From: an uncultured Porphyromonadaceae bacterium
GTDB lineage: Bacteria > Bacteroidota > Bacteroidia > Bacteroidales > UBA11471
Assembly (NCBI GenBank): GCA_900547555.1
Contig: URHG01000026.1
Coordinates: forward strand, 1 to 32,534
Reading direction: 5' to 3'
Length of the DNA stretch: 32,534 nt
Shown: piece after piece, positions 24,101 to 29,741 of the stretch
Numbering within the stretch: the first letter of the stretch is position 1
Layout: every line of letters begins with the position of its first letter
Translations under genes and position numbers: made by a program
Notes under the pieces: generated by a model
What the model saw: the letters and a program-made list of their open reading frames with translations, nothing else
The model's database searches: none
Told to the model about the DNA's origin: nothing

Positions 24101-26596
24101 CCACACCCACGAGTCGATGAGCGATACCTTGCCGGGAAGGGTGGCATAAACGCCGTAGCCGACATTTTTCACGATGGTCTGGTGATCCATATTCACGGAA
24201 ACACTTCCCGCTGCATCGGGAATATCGAAATAGACGGCGGCATCGGGGGCCGTATCGCTGTAAAAAGATGTGTTGTTGTTGATGACACAGTTGCTCATCG
24301 TCAATGAGAAGTCGGCTCCCTCATGAGGTGCAGCATAGAGGGCCGCGCCCTTGTCGCCGACACAGTTCTCGACGATGCAGTTGCGTATGATGTTGCCCGT
24401 CATCGTACCGCCGGCGACCGCACCCGTCTGCGGATCGACCGCCATGACGATACCGCCGCCGCTCTTGATGAGCGCCGTTTCGTTACCCTCGGGCGTGGCA
24501 TCGCCATTGATGATATGGAAGCCGTCGAGCACGGCGCCGGAGACTTCCTTGAAAACGACACAGTGGTAAACAAACTCTCCATCACCAACCTTACCGTCGA
24601 TGACCGAACGGTACTCGACCGGATTACGCAGGGAACGGTCGGTATTTTTGAGCGAACGGGCATACCCGCCGTAGACCTCGACGCCCGATACCATCTGTAT
24701 CGAGGCCGAGAGATAACGGGTATTATTATACGCGCAAAGGGGCGACACGGTTCCTTCTTTTACATAGATAACCCGTTTCTTGCCGTCATAGGTGTTGTTG
24801 CGGAAATGCTCCAACGCGACATTGAGATAGACCAGCGGGGTGTCCCAACTGCCTCCCAGCCCGTCTTCGGCCATGCTGTTGGTCTCGGGGTCGACAAAGA
24901 GGGCGACCATATCGTCGCTCTCGTAGGGACGGATCGTGGGGTTCTCGATATGATAGGCACCCAACGAAGGGCAAACGCTGTAACTCCCTCCGCAAATATC
25001 GACGGCCGTAGAGGCACGGTCGAGCGGATAGTCCGAAAGGGCTTTGAGGTCGGATATGCGCCGGCCGTATTCCCTCACGGGAGAGACGGGAGCGGGCTGC
25101 CAATCGTAGGCGGTCGCATAATCGTCGGTCTCGGCAAGCACACCGGCGCGCGCCATTCTTTTATCGTCATCGAGAGGCGGTTGTATAAAAACGGGGTATT
25201 CCTTGGTGCTGACAACAGATGAACTGTTTTCCCGCTCGATCGACAGCACCGACGAACGGTAGGTGTACGTCCACTCGGTAATGGCCTGATCGGAAAAAGC
25301 CGAATGGAAAACCAGTGAAGAGGGCGCATCCGTCTTATCGGCATCGGGCCGGTGGTAATACTGCACGAAACCCGTCGTTCCGATGGTTCCGCCCCAAAAA
25401 ATCGAGTTGATGATGCAACCGTAATTATTGACATACACGCCGGCACTCTTGCCGTTCTGCACGCCGTCGATGGTGATTCCCGTACCGTTGCAACGATTGG
25501 CAACGACGGTGAGGTTATTGAGTATGCCGCCGTTGTGCAGATACACGCCGCCGGCCTCGTTCGATGCGGTGTTGTTGGCGACGACCGTAGCCACAGCCGA
25601 CATGTTGAGGTGGTCGGCGAGCGTTCCCGTGCTGCCAGCCGGGTTGTAGAGGGCCAATCCGCCCCCGTTGGCGGCATAGTTGTTGACCACCATCGAGTAG
25701 CGTATATCGCCGCCGCCCGATAGCGCGGCGGCGCCGCCGTAACCCTCTGATGAGCCGGCGGCGCCGGGAGAGGTATTGCGGTGGAGGTAACACGACTCGA
25801 CAAGGCCGCCGCCATCGAGGTACACGCCGCCGCCGCGTTCGACAGCTGCGTTCTCGGTTATGATACAGTTACGTACGACGCCTCCCTCGACGAGATAGAT
25901 ACCGCCGCCCCGGCTGTAATGCACGCCCGAGGATGTCTGGTCGGACGCATAACCGTGTTTCACGGTGAAACCGTCGAGCACCGCTTCATGATCGAGTGCA
26001 ACGGGTTTTCCCTCGTCGTCGAACCCTTCTGCGGCAAACCACACGACATGGTACACATTGGAGGGAAAGGTGGTCGTATAACTCTGGTTCTCATCGCTCC
26101 ACTTGAATGTGGCGGGGTTGCTGTCGAGCAAGTCGCCCGACAAGACGGTCGCGTACTTGAACTGCCAGCCGTAACGGTGGTTCTCAATCATGGGGCGGAG
26201 CGCAGGATCTTCGATATACTCACCGCTGCCCTCCCGGCCGCCGGAGGGGAAACCGCCGTAAAGGGCGATACCGGGCGACATCTTGAAAGAAGAAAAGAGC
26301 GTGCTGCCCTCCTCGGTCGACTCGGTGGGCGAATAGGTTCCCTCGGCAACGAATATTTCGCCACCCTCGGTGATACCGTTGGTCTTCATGTACTCGGCCA
26401 AGTCGTTGATGGCGTCCTGTAAGTTATTCTTGGCCGCCGCCCAACTGCGTCCGTCGTTGGTATAAGCACCTTTTTGCACATCGACATAGCGGCGCAACTC
26501 ATAATCGACCCGCTGCTGCGCCGTAACCGCCGTCGCCAGTAAGAACAGAAGCGCGACGATACTCGAAACACATACACTCTTTCGCATTATAATCAT
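15125..26596 (-). CDS. Giant secreted beta-helix protein (3823 residues) with C-terminal sorting-like region
   Basis: A Sec signal peptide (MRKSVCVSSIVALLFLLATAVTAQ) is followed by seven related modules and a ~500-residue tail. Each module starts with a 'YV....G..SW..A...L..A' strand, then A(E/G)GTY.P, V.(V/L)YGG(F/Y), VLDGF.I..G.A and runs of GGG(I/V)Y with N..A turns, and ends at a (D/L)xGA(Y/R)-type seam. This is the pattern of right-handed parallel beta-helix / choice-of-anchor surface proteins. The last ~65 residues (VYERTLYVKG, MFDTSG, EGVYIVDI, KSYKVAVY) resemble a type IX secretion C-terminal domain or the related DUF6383. There is no lipobox, unlike the three genes upstream. AAGGAG lies nine bases before the ATG at 26596, so I prefer that start to the ATG at 26587. 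It begins 18 bases after a fimbrillin-like gene. A surface adhesin or pilus-tip role is inferred; no enzyme motif is visible. Confidence 0.92.
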   Translation of the reverse strand: MIIMRKSVCVSSIVALLFLLATAVTAQQRVDYELRRYVDVQKGAYTNDGRSWAAAKNNLQDAINDLAEYMKTNGITEGGEIFVAEGTYSPTESTEEGSTLFSSFKMSPGIALYGGFPSGGREGSGEYIEDPALRPMIENHRYGWQFKYATVLSGDLLDSNPATFKWSDENQSYTTTFPSNVYHVVWFAAEGFDDEGKPVALDHEAVLDGFTVKHGYASDQTSSGVHYSRGGGIYLVEGGVVRNCIITENAAVERGGGVYLDGGGLVESCYLHRNTSPGAAGSSEGYGGAAALSGGGDIRYSMVVNNYAANGGGLALYNPAGSTGTLADHLNMSAVATVVANNTASNEAGGVYLHNGGILNNLTVVANRCNGTGITIDGVQNGKSAGVYVNNYGCIINSIFWGGTIGTTGFVQYYHRPDADKTDAPSSLVFHSAFSDQAITEWTYTYRSSVLSIERENSSSVVSTKEYPVFIQPPLDDDKRMARAGVLAETDDYATAYDWQPAPVSPVREYGRRISDLKALSDYPLDRASTAVDICGGSYSVCPSLGAYHIENPTIRPYESDDMVALFVDPETNSMAEDGLGGSWDTPLVYLNVALEHFRNNTYDGKKRVIYVKEGTVSPLCAYNNTRYLSASIQMVSGVEVYGGYARSLKNTDRSLRNPVEYRSVIDGKVGDGEFVYHCVVFKEVSGAVLDGFHIINGDATPEGNETALIKSGGGIVMAVDPQTGAVAGGTMTGNIIRNCIVENCVGDKGAALYAAPHEGADFSLTMSNCVINNNTSFYSDTAPDAAVYFDIPDAAGSVSVNMDHQTIVKNVGYGVYATLPGKVSLIDSWVWSNARFAITDCTQLKETDALTIENVSATYCAFDNGANIPGKGNFSTLTYNKNDANYPVCENPTRNIGYTLDAFNTYNGGLTSYMPSNMNPIINHACGDAGHTTTDITTVTPRTTGGGPDIGAYQNSKLPLKGRVFYVRDYRDAEGNVDLSRGGDGSSWANAINGNAIYDLNNKVAVTEGEEEKKISTTDSRYIGYRDETRPYGESSNASKQFWGTIEESTINTVLENVDEQFEGRYYYYSYTCTCTWSNGANGYENTGNNSYQATGSIRIYKTWLGGEPSNREIERAVRNDISQPYRITNTREEQYVGGLQYAVEMASRAACDSMRRLEVWVAGGTYTDYKGFVIRDSVTVKGGFPDADTGSPGESERRPLLAKGIPLNDENSDYADRIADYETILQIQVDSPVTVTDAVNGRYTVSAGLPSNIRKYVLFQPDVCLPTKAPLDGTYSHGNTGTSSGASDQRRDDYLKYNGALWDGFTIRHGFINGLAANRDGGAGVRLFQGASLKNCVVRNNYNNASSSGKNRNRGGGIYCDSPDGTVENCFVYNNVTRSDEAYGGGMYMILGTGYNLLVSRNYAQTNGGGIFIEDATFFNNTVAYNGSGGTGGMHQYTGNYNTDVTLNVFNTLIYGNSGAAVGAQDASKLNPFRNCYVQTANLLPDNIESKITEGNGNKQGTGLPNPFEQGDEAAAQNNYRLSGSSACVNTGLNEPAGIALPSTDVDFADRIQDCTVDIGAYEYNGAYGIESSVEEDLSIGGKTVEAHVYYVSYSGADGGNASANSPENAACWMKLQKVLDAAGRAKAADPDGCYIVKVAGSATPYAPRRTAVVPGESQMVEEETDPRSYALIVPRGVEVWGGYDETFTEEARNIIGNKTTFKAEYVSAADTSLINTYHAVVFTEYLYDENGDLIREGEGETYNYKTIPAEAGYAVLDGLFITGGNADGSLQEYDNKGGGVVAEPYTHIRNCIVRGNTASGEGGGIYQKAGAIVSGTLVTDNNADMGGGIYVDGATGDGETLSYIVASTIVENNSSGEGGGIYFTGRQLNVNSSVVWGNTANYAKDVYGNYGSDDDKYLFSYVAVENLQIPGLNNRSVSADNNSGVRFVEGDTLFMIEETSVLAAAGMPYGEYNKWLPEKQLTTHDFAGRVRNVGDNIDVGARSLGFSIAPPSDVLIQRIFVTDGTLVHDDLDKLLEASLAGKDTIYQVRGASFVYPMYELHDALRYIKHIRSKKEPLVEGVNNENLTFEIYMAGGTYVPRVASDGTTVENARTSTFTVPEGVSIYGGFSGKELYCQRKDGNTHEIAGIGFKGGESETFLAERERMDLNGNSIIEPWEFSHQTVFSGKSNSENNSLGVYHVIYACADTSKVGALPAHVSSEPEVGHPIILDGVTVTGGYAAERVVGDDAYADNFYKGGAICVDGTDRGPDNSDQSADRRYIPLTIRRSLIYGNSGVLGGAIYNTGICSIFSSQISANEAVKSSLTDEYVGSGGALYVDGAVYSVNSLYANNEADNLGGVIFNESDSRIWVVNCNLVRNKADSYPCIYSLNKSSIGKEDLNLASNLVFNTVFWGNESEKGRYTINKWQTEGSLYDDPSDEAAPDILHFCAYEEGWDKIAEMGESDKDAEASGNIENFKNNNVNLTPENRSLYGPNFSNPSTRAGVAGYQQSADWSLSRINPMVDAGWGWAKQEYVDGDWQWAASGEGKGGLYFSLSNYIELGNITVYGPLLPGPDSVYMKTASGHPLNRITLDLNKSQDESGKNTYIDIGAYEYEHTLLNIDGDTLYVCTEEVPGNVNDGSSWATATSNLQRAIERLVLNRNGKDKVIFMTEGEYAPIYTVNKNGGFVINTQYGSGDDKSTTGTKNIKSIRIAGGYNDDNQRQPIPVESSIYRGEAYKTIITSMNSGVKTLFNIEDVANRENDDTGGESDESVIPVTIENITFENPYGTAFRYETKAGTDDKDITKLTLSGCEFRGNDGVAQSLPVVKIAGRGGRSLIYNTLFHSNKGVPLDAVDTEVFNTTFAMNTGVPVLSDSIYSDTDKGSRYPSKLYNSVLWRNGGTGIDESGSENIPGSQLGIKAATGCNIINSENIRYNAVQNLTATTLALPENNNDDLVSQNDDVIKGPNFENPYTDDLAARSFDIGASAILLNKGDSAEYRKALGIAGGQSSGYDITLGNLRVYDENIDRGAYENNQRLYPVLYVQPGKTIDGDGTTWEKAFGQGRLQEAVDLCAVYVATRENSGDATVFVKGGSTGESITMHNGVSLYGSVQSSYTDTVTAAGVTSEVTVGKIAADRPGLLASTTSRTVIEGVSYNSEEDFGRTVLLDGFEIVSSGEKTAAAVRVSDKMALRNNYVHGMTVTGGNVPVIENKGLLYNMLIEGNTPGADAPVVKNDGGTLVNLTVDAPEGKRPVVSDGGKMINTIATENRMLDGMLYTDADLKNDGNPYNPYLEGLFSYQLKELSAAIDKGGNEKPSDLGDFGQYIDYNTDRDIMGNERLFAGQVDYGCFETWNIKEGYKAAQAPAGGSVVYVHSGNLELVNLSSTFAPGYLLLKEGTSLYAGGNAVSLDYVAVEREYDNAGWQLAAVPYALQRAGIERVTHEGTTYIPRALTEKDTTAYYDGRGRAESLTKYAKSNSDFWKVKDSFAAGEGFGLRVSEAGTYRFTGRGTSVYTEDNTDKTVSLTQHNLTEVEADGSFRFTYKENMGWNLFGIPYLVASYDFGGIDLPHLLYSYDEQTYKTTESWTGGTDSVGVGDGIFTQTAVIDNGSVEELIFPQPQVSEGNAYASSRQNLALRISGEAGSDEVALRTQKSSAGALAYEVGRDGIKFMSMNDDVPQIYIANPSTGTRFSLAAAVDETAVTPVGVYVADSGMYTIDLPDGTLAEDYDVILLTDNATGQVTDLKESAYTFASDGAGDESGRFSLAFRRSEAMESAVQVYVYERTLYVKGLGGGDRIRMFDTSGTCRLDAVSAGEQYTAPVDKEGVYIVDIVSSGVRKSYKVAVY
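16610..26530 (-). repeat. Seven beta-helix modules inside the giant protein
   Basis: Module seams are marked by SLGAY (~24957), DIGAY (~23743), DIGAY (~21912), DVGAR (~20650), DIGAY (~18825), DRGAY (~17566) and DYGCF (~16618). Approximate residue spans are 30-548, 560-951, 965-1561, 1590-1982, 2000-2590, 2605-3010 and 3020-3326. Lengths are roughly 520, 390, 600, 390, 590, 405 and 305. Each new module opens with a strand such as LFVDPET, RVFYVRD, HVYYVS, RIFVTD, DTLYVC or PVLYVQ. The copies are diverged at DNA level, so this is protein-level repetition and not recent tandem duplication. Confidence 0.8.
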
Positions 26597-26605
26597 TCTT
26601 CTTTT

Positions 26606-26611
26606 CTCCTT
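26606..26611 (-). promoter_or_regulatory. Strong Shine-Dalgarno for the giant gene
   Basis: AAGGAG on the minus strand, nine bases before the ATG at 26596, decides the start. It is notable because most genes in this window have no recognisable Shine-Dalgarno. Confidence 0.7.
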
Positions 26612-26614
26612 ATT

Positions 26615-27619
26615 TTATTGTCCGATACCGTTCACGGTTACATTCAGTCTGAAATAGGTCGCATACTCGGTCTCGAAATTCTCGACGACAGAGGTGTGTT
26701 CGAGTGTCCTCGTCTCACTGCCTTTGGTAAGGGCGACCTCCCACGAAAAAGAGAGAGGATTCTCCCCGGTAGGTGCAGGCTGGAAAATATAGGTATCGAA
26801 ACGTCCGTAAAAATTATTTCCTTCGTTGGCCGTGAATGTATATTCCGTCGCTGTTTCATTTTCGCCGGGCGCATTCTCGGCCGGCTTGAAGTAATACCCG
26901 CTCGGCAAGAGTTTTTTCAGCTTAAATTCGGAAACGCGCCAATCTTCATATAATCCGCCCTTCTTGAAGTCGTCGGAGAGATTGTACATGACATCGAATT
27001 TGGCGGCAACGTGGTAACAGACGATCGTCGTGTTCGTATTGATCATGTCCTTGTCCGTAAGCAACTCGCCTTTCCCGGCATACACGTCGGCAATGCGTAC
27101 CGTCGTGCTCCCGTCTTTTTGTAGAACCGAGAGTTTGAGATTCTCGACGTAGGCCTCATCGATTACAGCACCGCCCTGCACCTGCACCTTCTCCACCTCG
27201 GCCTGCAAATCGGGAATGGGGTCGTGCGAAGCGATGGCATAGAGCATGACCTTGTCGGTTGCCGGCATGGGCAGGATTACCGTACGCTGGTAGTTGACGA
27301 CCGTCCCGGTCGCATTCTCGGTCGGTGTCCAAGAATCGGACGAAAGGTTGCTCAGCGAGAAAGCCGATACGCGGGACTGGTCCGCAGACTCGGTGGGGGT
27401 GTATACCGTGAAAAAATAGAGATAACGGGGTATCTGCTGGGAAGAGGCCGGGCCAGGATCGCCGGGGGTGCGCTGCCCGAGGTCGACATCGGCCGGGACG
27501 CGTACAACGACGGCAAGGTCGCGGGATATGTCTATCACCTCCTCTTTGCTGCAACCGGCCGGGACGAGCATCGTCGCCGGAAACAGTATCGCACATATTT
27601 TCATTAAAAGCCTTGTCAT
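26615..27619 (-). CDS. Fimbrillin-like lipoprotein, probable accessory type V pilus subunit
   Basis: This 334-residue protein has a lipoprotein signal (MTRLLMKICAILFPATMLVPAGC, lipobox VPAGC) and should be lipidated and exported to the outer membrane. The mature part looks like a FimA/Mfa-superfamily subunit: an N-terminal strand region (LAVVVRVPADVDLG, then RYLYFFTVYT), a middle with ATDKVMLYAIASHDP, and a final edge strand YFRLNVTVNGIGQ suited to strand exchange. I cannot assign a specific pilin subfamily. It precedes the giant gene by 18 bases with a Shine-Dalgarno between, so the two are almost certainly co-expressed. Upstream, a 788-base gap full of hairpin repeats separates it from the anchor gene. 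In Porphyromonas fim/mfa loci the genes after the anchor encode accessory and tip subunits, which fits this position. Confidence 0.72.
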   Translation of the reverse strand: MTRLLMKICAILFPATMLVPAGCSKEEVIDISRDLAVVVRVPADVDLGQRTPGDPGPASSQQIPRYLYFFTVYTPTESADQSRVSAFSLSNLSSDSWTPTENATGTVVNYQRTVILPMPATDKVMLYAIASHDPIPDLQAEVEKVQVQGGAVIDEAYVENLKLSVLQKDGSTTVRIADVYAGKGELLTDKDMINTNTTIVCYHVAAKFDVMYNLSDDFKKGGLYEDWRVSEFKLKKLLPSGYYFKPAENAPGENETATEYTFTANEGNNFYGRFDTYIFQPAPTGENPLSFSWEVALTKGSETRTLEHTSVVENFETEYATYFRLNVTVNGIGQ

Positions 27620-27734
27620 ATCGCGTTATACTTTTTATTTCTTTTTTTATCGCCGTTCCTCCCGTTCTTCTTTACCGCATCTCGACTGCGGAAAGACGTT
27701 TTTGGTGGGTTGTTCCCCACCGAACGAAACGGTT

Positions 27735-28324
27735 GTTATTCCGAATGAATGTCATCCCGAACCCGCCTCGGGCGGTGTGAGGGATCTCATGTTTTTGCTC
27801 GTTTAGGCGGAGATGCTTCACTTTCGTTCAACATGACACCCAAATGTCATTCCGAGCACATGCGAGGAATCTCACGTTCTGTGCACTTGGTAAGAGATTC
27901 TTCACTCCGCTTACGCTGCGTTCAGAATGACATACGCCGTAAAGGTTGCATCGCTTGATTATGTCATTTCGAACCGAGGTCTGTTGACCGAGTGTGAGGA
28001 ATCTCCGGCTCTATCGGTTGAGATTCTTCCTCCCTACGGTCGTCAGAATGACATTTCGGTTGGAATGGGATTCTTCACTTCACTGCGTTCCGTTCAGAAT
28101 GACATTACATCGTAAGGGTTACATCTCTTGTCTATGTCATCTCGAACGAAAGTGAGAGATCTCATTCCATACGCTCTCTTGGCAAGAGATTCTTCATTCC
28201 ACTTCGTTCCATTCAGAATGACAATCATGTCATTCCGAGCGAGGGCAACTGCCCGACGAGGAATCTCAACAAATACTTACTTGGTCGGAGATTCTTCGAG
28301 GCAGAGCCTTTCGGAAGGAACGAC
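27735..28324. repeat. Dispersed hairpin repeat cluster 2 (11 copies plus a truncated one)
   Basis: Copies: 27751-27788 (+, CCC/GGG), 27810-27837 (-, GTT/AGC), 27846-27873 (+, TCC/GGA), 27894-27931 (-, TCT/AGA), 27963-28005 (+, TTC/GGA), 28020-28052 (-, TCT/AGA), 28068-28103 (-, TCT/AGA), 28136-28163 (+, CTC/GAG), 28186-28222 (-, TCT/AGA), 28229-28267 (+, TCC/GGA) and 28288-28324 (-, degenerate left arm). A truncated copy lies at about 27735-27750. Centres include stems such as CCGCC-TCG-GGCGG and GGGCA-AC-TGCCC. The rest of the 27620-28407 gap has a short hairpin (GGTGGG 27704-27709 with CCCACC 27716-27721) and no gene I can support. The gap lies between consecutive fimbrial genes. Confidence 0.9.
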
Positions 28325-28407
28325 AGCATACCTCCTGTGCGGCATTCGGTACGGCAATGTACGGGGCAAAGGCCCGGAGCGACTCCCACCCGCCGGCGAG
28401 AGGAGTT

Positions 28408-29421
28408 TCAGATTTCTATATCATGGTCTCCGCCGGGTTTCCAGTCGAGTGAAACGGTAACAGAGACTTCGGTCCCTGCATATATAATCTCTCCGTTGTC
28501 GGAGATACGGGCTTTCAATATTTTGGGTTCTCCGGCAGCGAGAGGCTCCCGGATAGAGAGTACGTTACGGGTCGTCTTTCCGCCCCGGGTTACATACACG
28601 TGCATCTGCCAATACTCTTCGTCCGACGCGGCACGTTGCACCGCATCTTCTTCTCCCCGGGAAGGGAAACACACGCCATAAGAGGCTACCAGACTGTCGG
28701 TAAGCAGTCGCGACGTACGCACGACGGTAGGCGTGGAAAAATCGTATGTGCTGTCGGCAAAAGAGAATCCGGCAGCAGTATTCACAATATAGGTCTCGAC
28801 GCTGTCGACCGCCGGTGAAAGGACGAGCGCAACGGCACTGTTGGTCATACACAGGGGTATGTGCATGTTTTTGTCGCTCCCGTCGATACCGATATCGAGT
28901 GCACCGTGATAGATGCCGTAGGTAAACGAGTCGATCGTGTCGCCGTCGACATAACGCACCGCGTAATTATCGAGGCAGTCGCAGGTCGTCGTACCGCAAG
29001 CAGGCTCGGTTACGGCATTGGCCACCGGGTGGTGGCGGTAAGTGCCTTGCGGCAGGTAGAGCGAGTAGTTCACCTCATTGCCACCGCCGGCCTCTACGGT
29101 CTCGTAGTGGGCGGTCGCCCGGCTTTCGCTCTCGAAGAAGGGCACTTCGAGGTGATAGATTTTTCCCGAAAATACGGGGTCCAACTTCTCGATGAGCAGA
29201 CGGGACATCTCCTGCTCGGCAGCTCCTGCCGAAAGATGTGAGTTGACGATCCACTCCATTTCCAATTCGGTCGTAAAGCGGAAGTTGAAGTCGCAATACG
29301 AACCGCAATCCGACAGGTCTTCGTTGATACACGAAACCATCGTGCAGGCAACCGCCAGTCCCGCTACGGAACGCAGCAACTTAGGGATAAGGGAACGATA
29401 TGTCGGCGTGCAGTCGGACAT
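28408..29421 (-). CDS. FimB/Mfa2-family fimbrial anchor lipoprotein
   Basis: This 337-residue protein has a lipoprotein signal ending in the lipobox MVSC, preceded by a somewhat long N-terminus (MSDCTPTYRSLIPKLLRSVAGLAVAC). The mature N-terminus SCINEDLSDCGSYCDFNFRFT is the hallmark of the Mfa2/FimB anchor family, in which a Cys pair and a short acidic stretch lead into the first beta strand. The rest is beta-rich, with LPQGTYRHHPVANA and a final strand VSVTVSLDWKPGGDHDIEI. In Porphyromonas, FimB and Mfa2 anchor the pilus in the outer membrane and limit its length. It follows the major fimbrillin-like gene, as in known loci, but after a 320-base gap holding a GC-rich hairpin and repeat cluster 3. 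An alternative internal Met is unlikely because it would remove the signal peptide. Confidence 0.85.
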   Translation of the reverse strand: MSDCTPTYRSLIPKLLRSVAGLAVACTMVSCINEDLSDCGSYCDFNFRFTTELEMEWIVNSHLSAGAAEQEMSRLLIEKLDPVFSGKIYHLEVPFFESESRATAHYETVEAGGGNEVNYSLYLPQGTYRHHPVANAVTEPACGTTTCDCLDNYAVRYVDGDTIDSFTYGIYHGALDIGIDGSDKNMHIPLCMTNSAVALVLSPAVDSVETYIVNTAAGFSFADSTYDFSTPTVVRTSRLLTDSLVASYGVCFPSRGEEDAVQRAASDEEYWQMHVYVTRGGKTTRNVLSIREPLAAGEPKILKARISDNGEIIYAGTEVSVTVSLDWKPGGDHDIEI

Positions 29422-29444
29422 TTTTACTTGTTTTCTTAAAAGGA

Positions 29445-29487
29445 AGGGGGCGGGAACATCGGGAGCTCCGACGCTCCCACCCCCTCT
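29445..29487 (-). other. GC-rich hairpin in the leader of the anchor gene
   Basis: GGGAGC (29461-29466) pairs with GCTCCC (29473-29478). An outer block of G residues near 29445-29455 can pair with CCCCC near 29480-29484. It lies 24-66 bases upstream of the anchor start on the transcribed side. No T-run follows on the minus strand, so a simple terminator is unlikely; it could attenuate or slow expression of the anchor relative to the fimbrillin. Confidence 0.4.
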
Positions 29488-29548
29488 CAGGTTATTGGTT
29501 TATAATTTGTTTTTTCGTTTCGGGGCGGTTTGTCCCACCCGAATATGT

Positions 29549-29735
29549 GTCATTCCGAATGAATATGAGGAATCTCTATGTCATCCCGAACCCGCCGCAG
29601 GCGGTATGAGGGATCTCATGCTTTCGCGCTTTTAAGCGGAGATTCTTCGGTGCTCTGCACCTCAGAATGACATTGCACCATGAGGACCTCAACACCTTGC
29701 AAGGAATTCTTCCTCCCTACGGTCGTCAGAATGAC
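29549..29735. repeat. Dispersed hairpin repeat cluster 3 (4 copies)
   Basis: Copies: 29549-29576 (+, TCC/GGA), 29580-29617 (+, CCC/GGG with centre CCGCC-GCA-GGCGG), 29639-29671 (-, TCT/AGA with centre GGTGC-AGA-GCACC) and 29703-29735 (-, TCT/AGA, right end altered). The cluster ends seven bases from the fimbrillin stop, so it lies in the intercistronic RNA between the fimbrillin and anchor genes. The 29422-29741 gap otherwise holds only the GC-rich hairpin near 29445-29487. Confidence 0.88.
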
Positions 29736-29741
29736 ATCGTA

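Noticed and set aside
27704..27721. GGTGGG/CCCACC hairpin as a terminator
   Set aside because: No T-run follows on either strand in the needed direction; it is only noted as a hairpin.
27751..28324. Possible CRISPR array
   Set aside because: Repeats are inverted, differ in length and centre, and have irregular short spacers; no cas genes are nearby. They are hairpin repeats of another kind.
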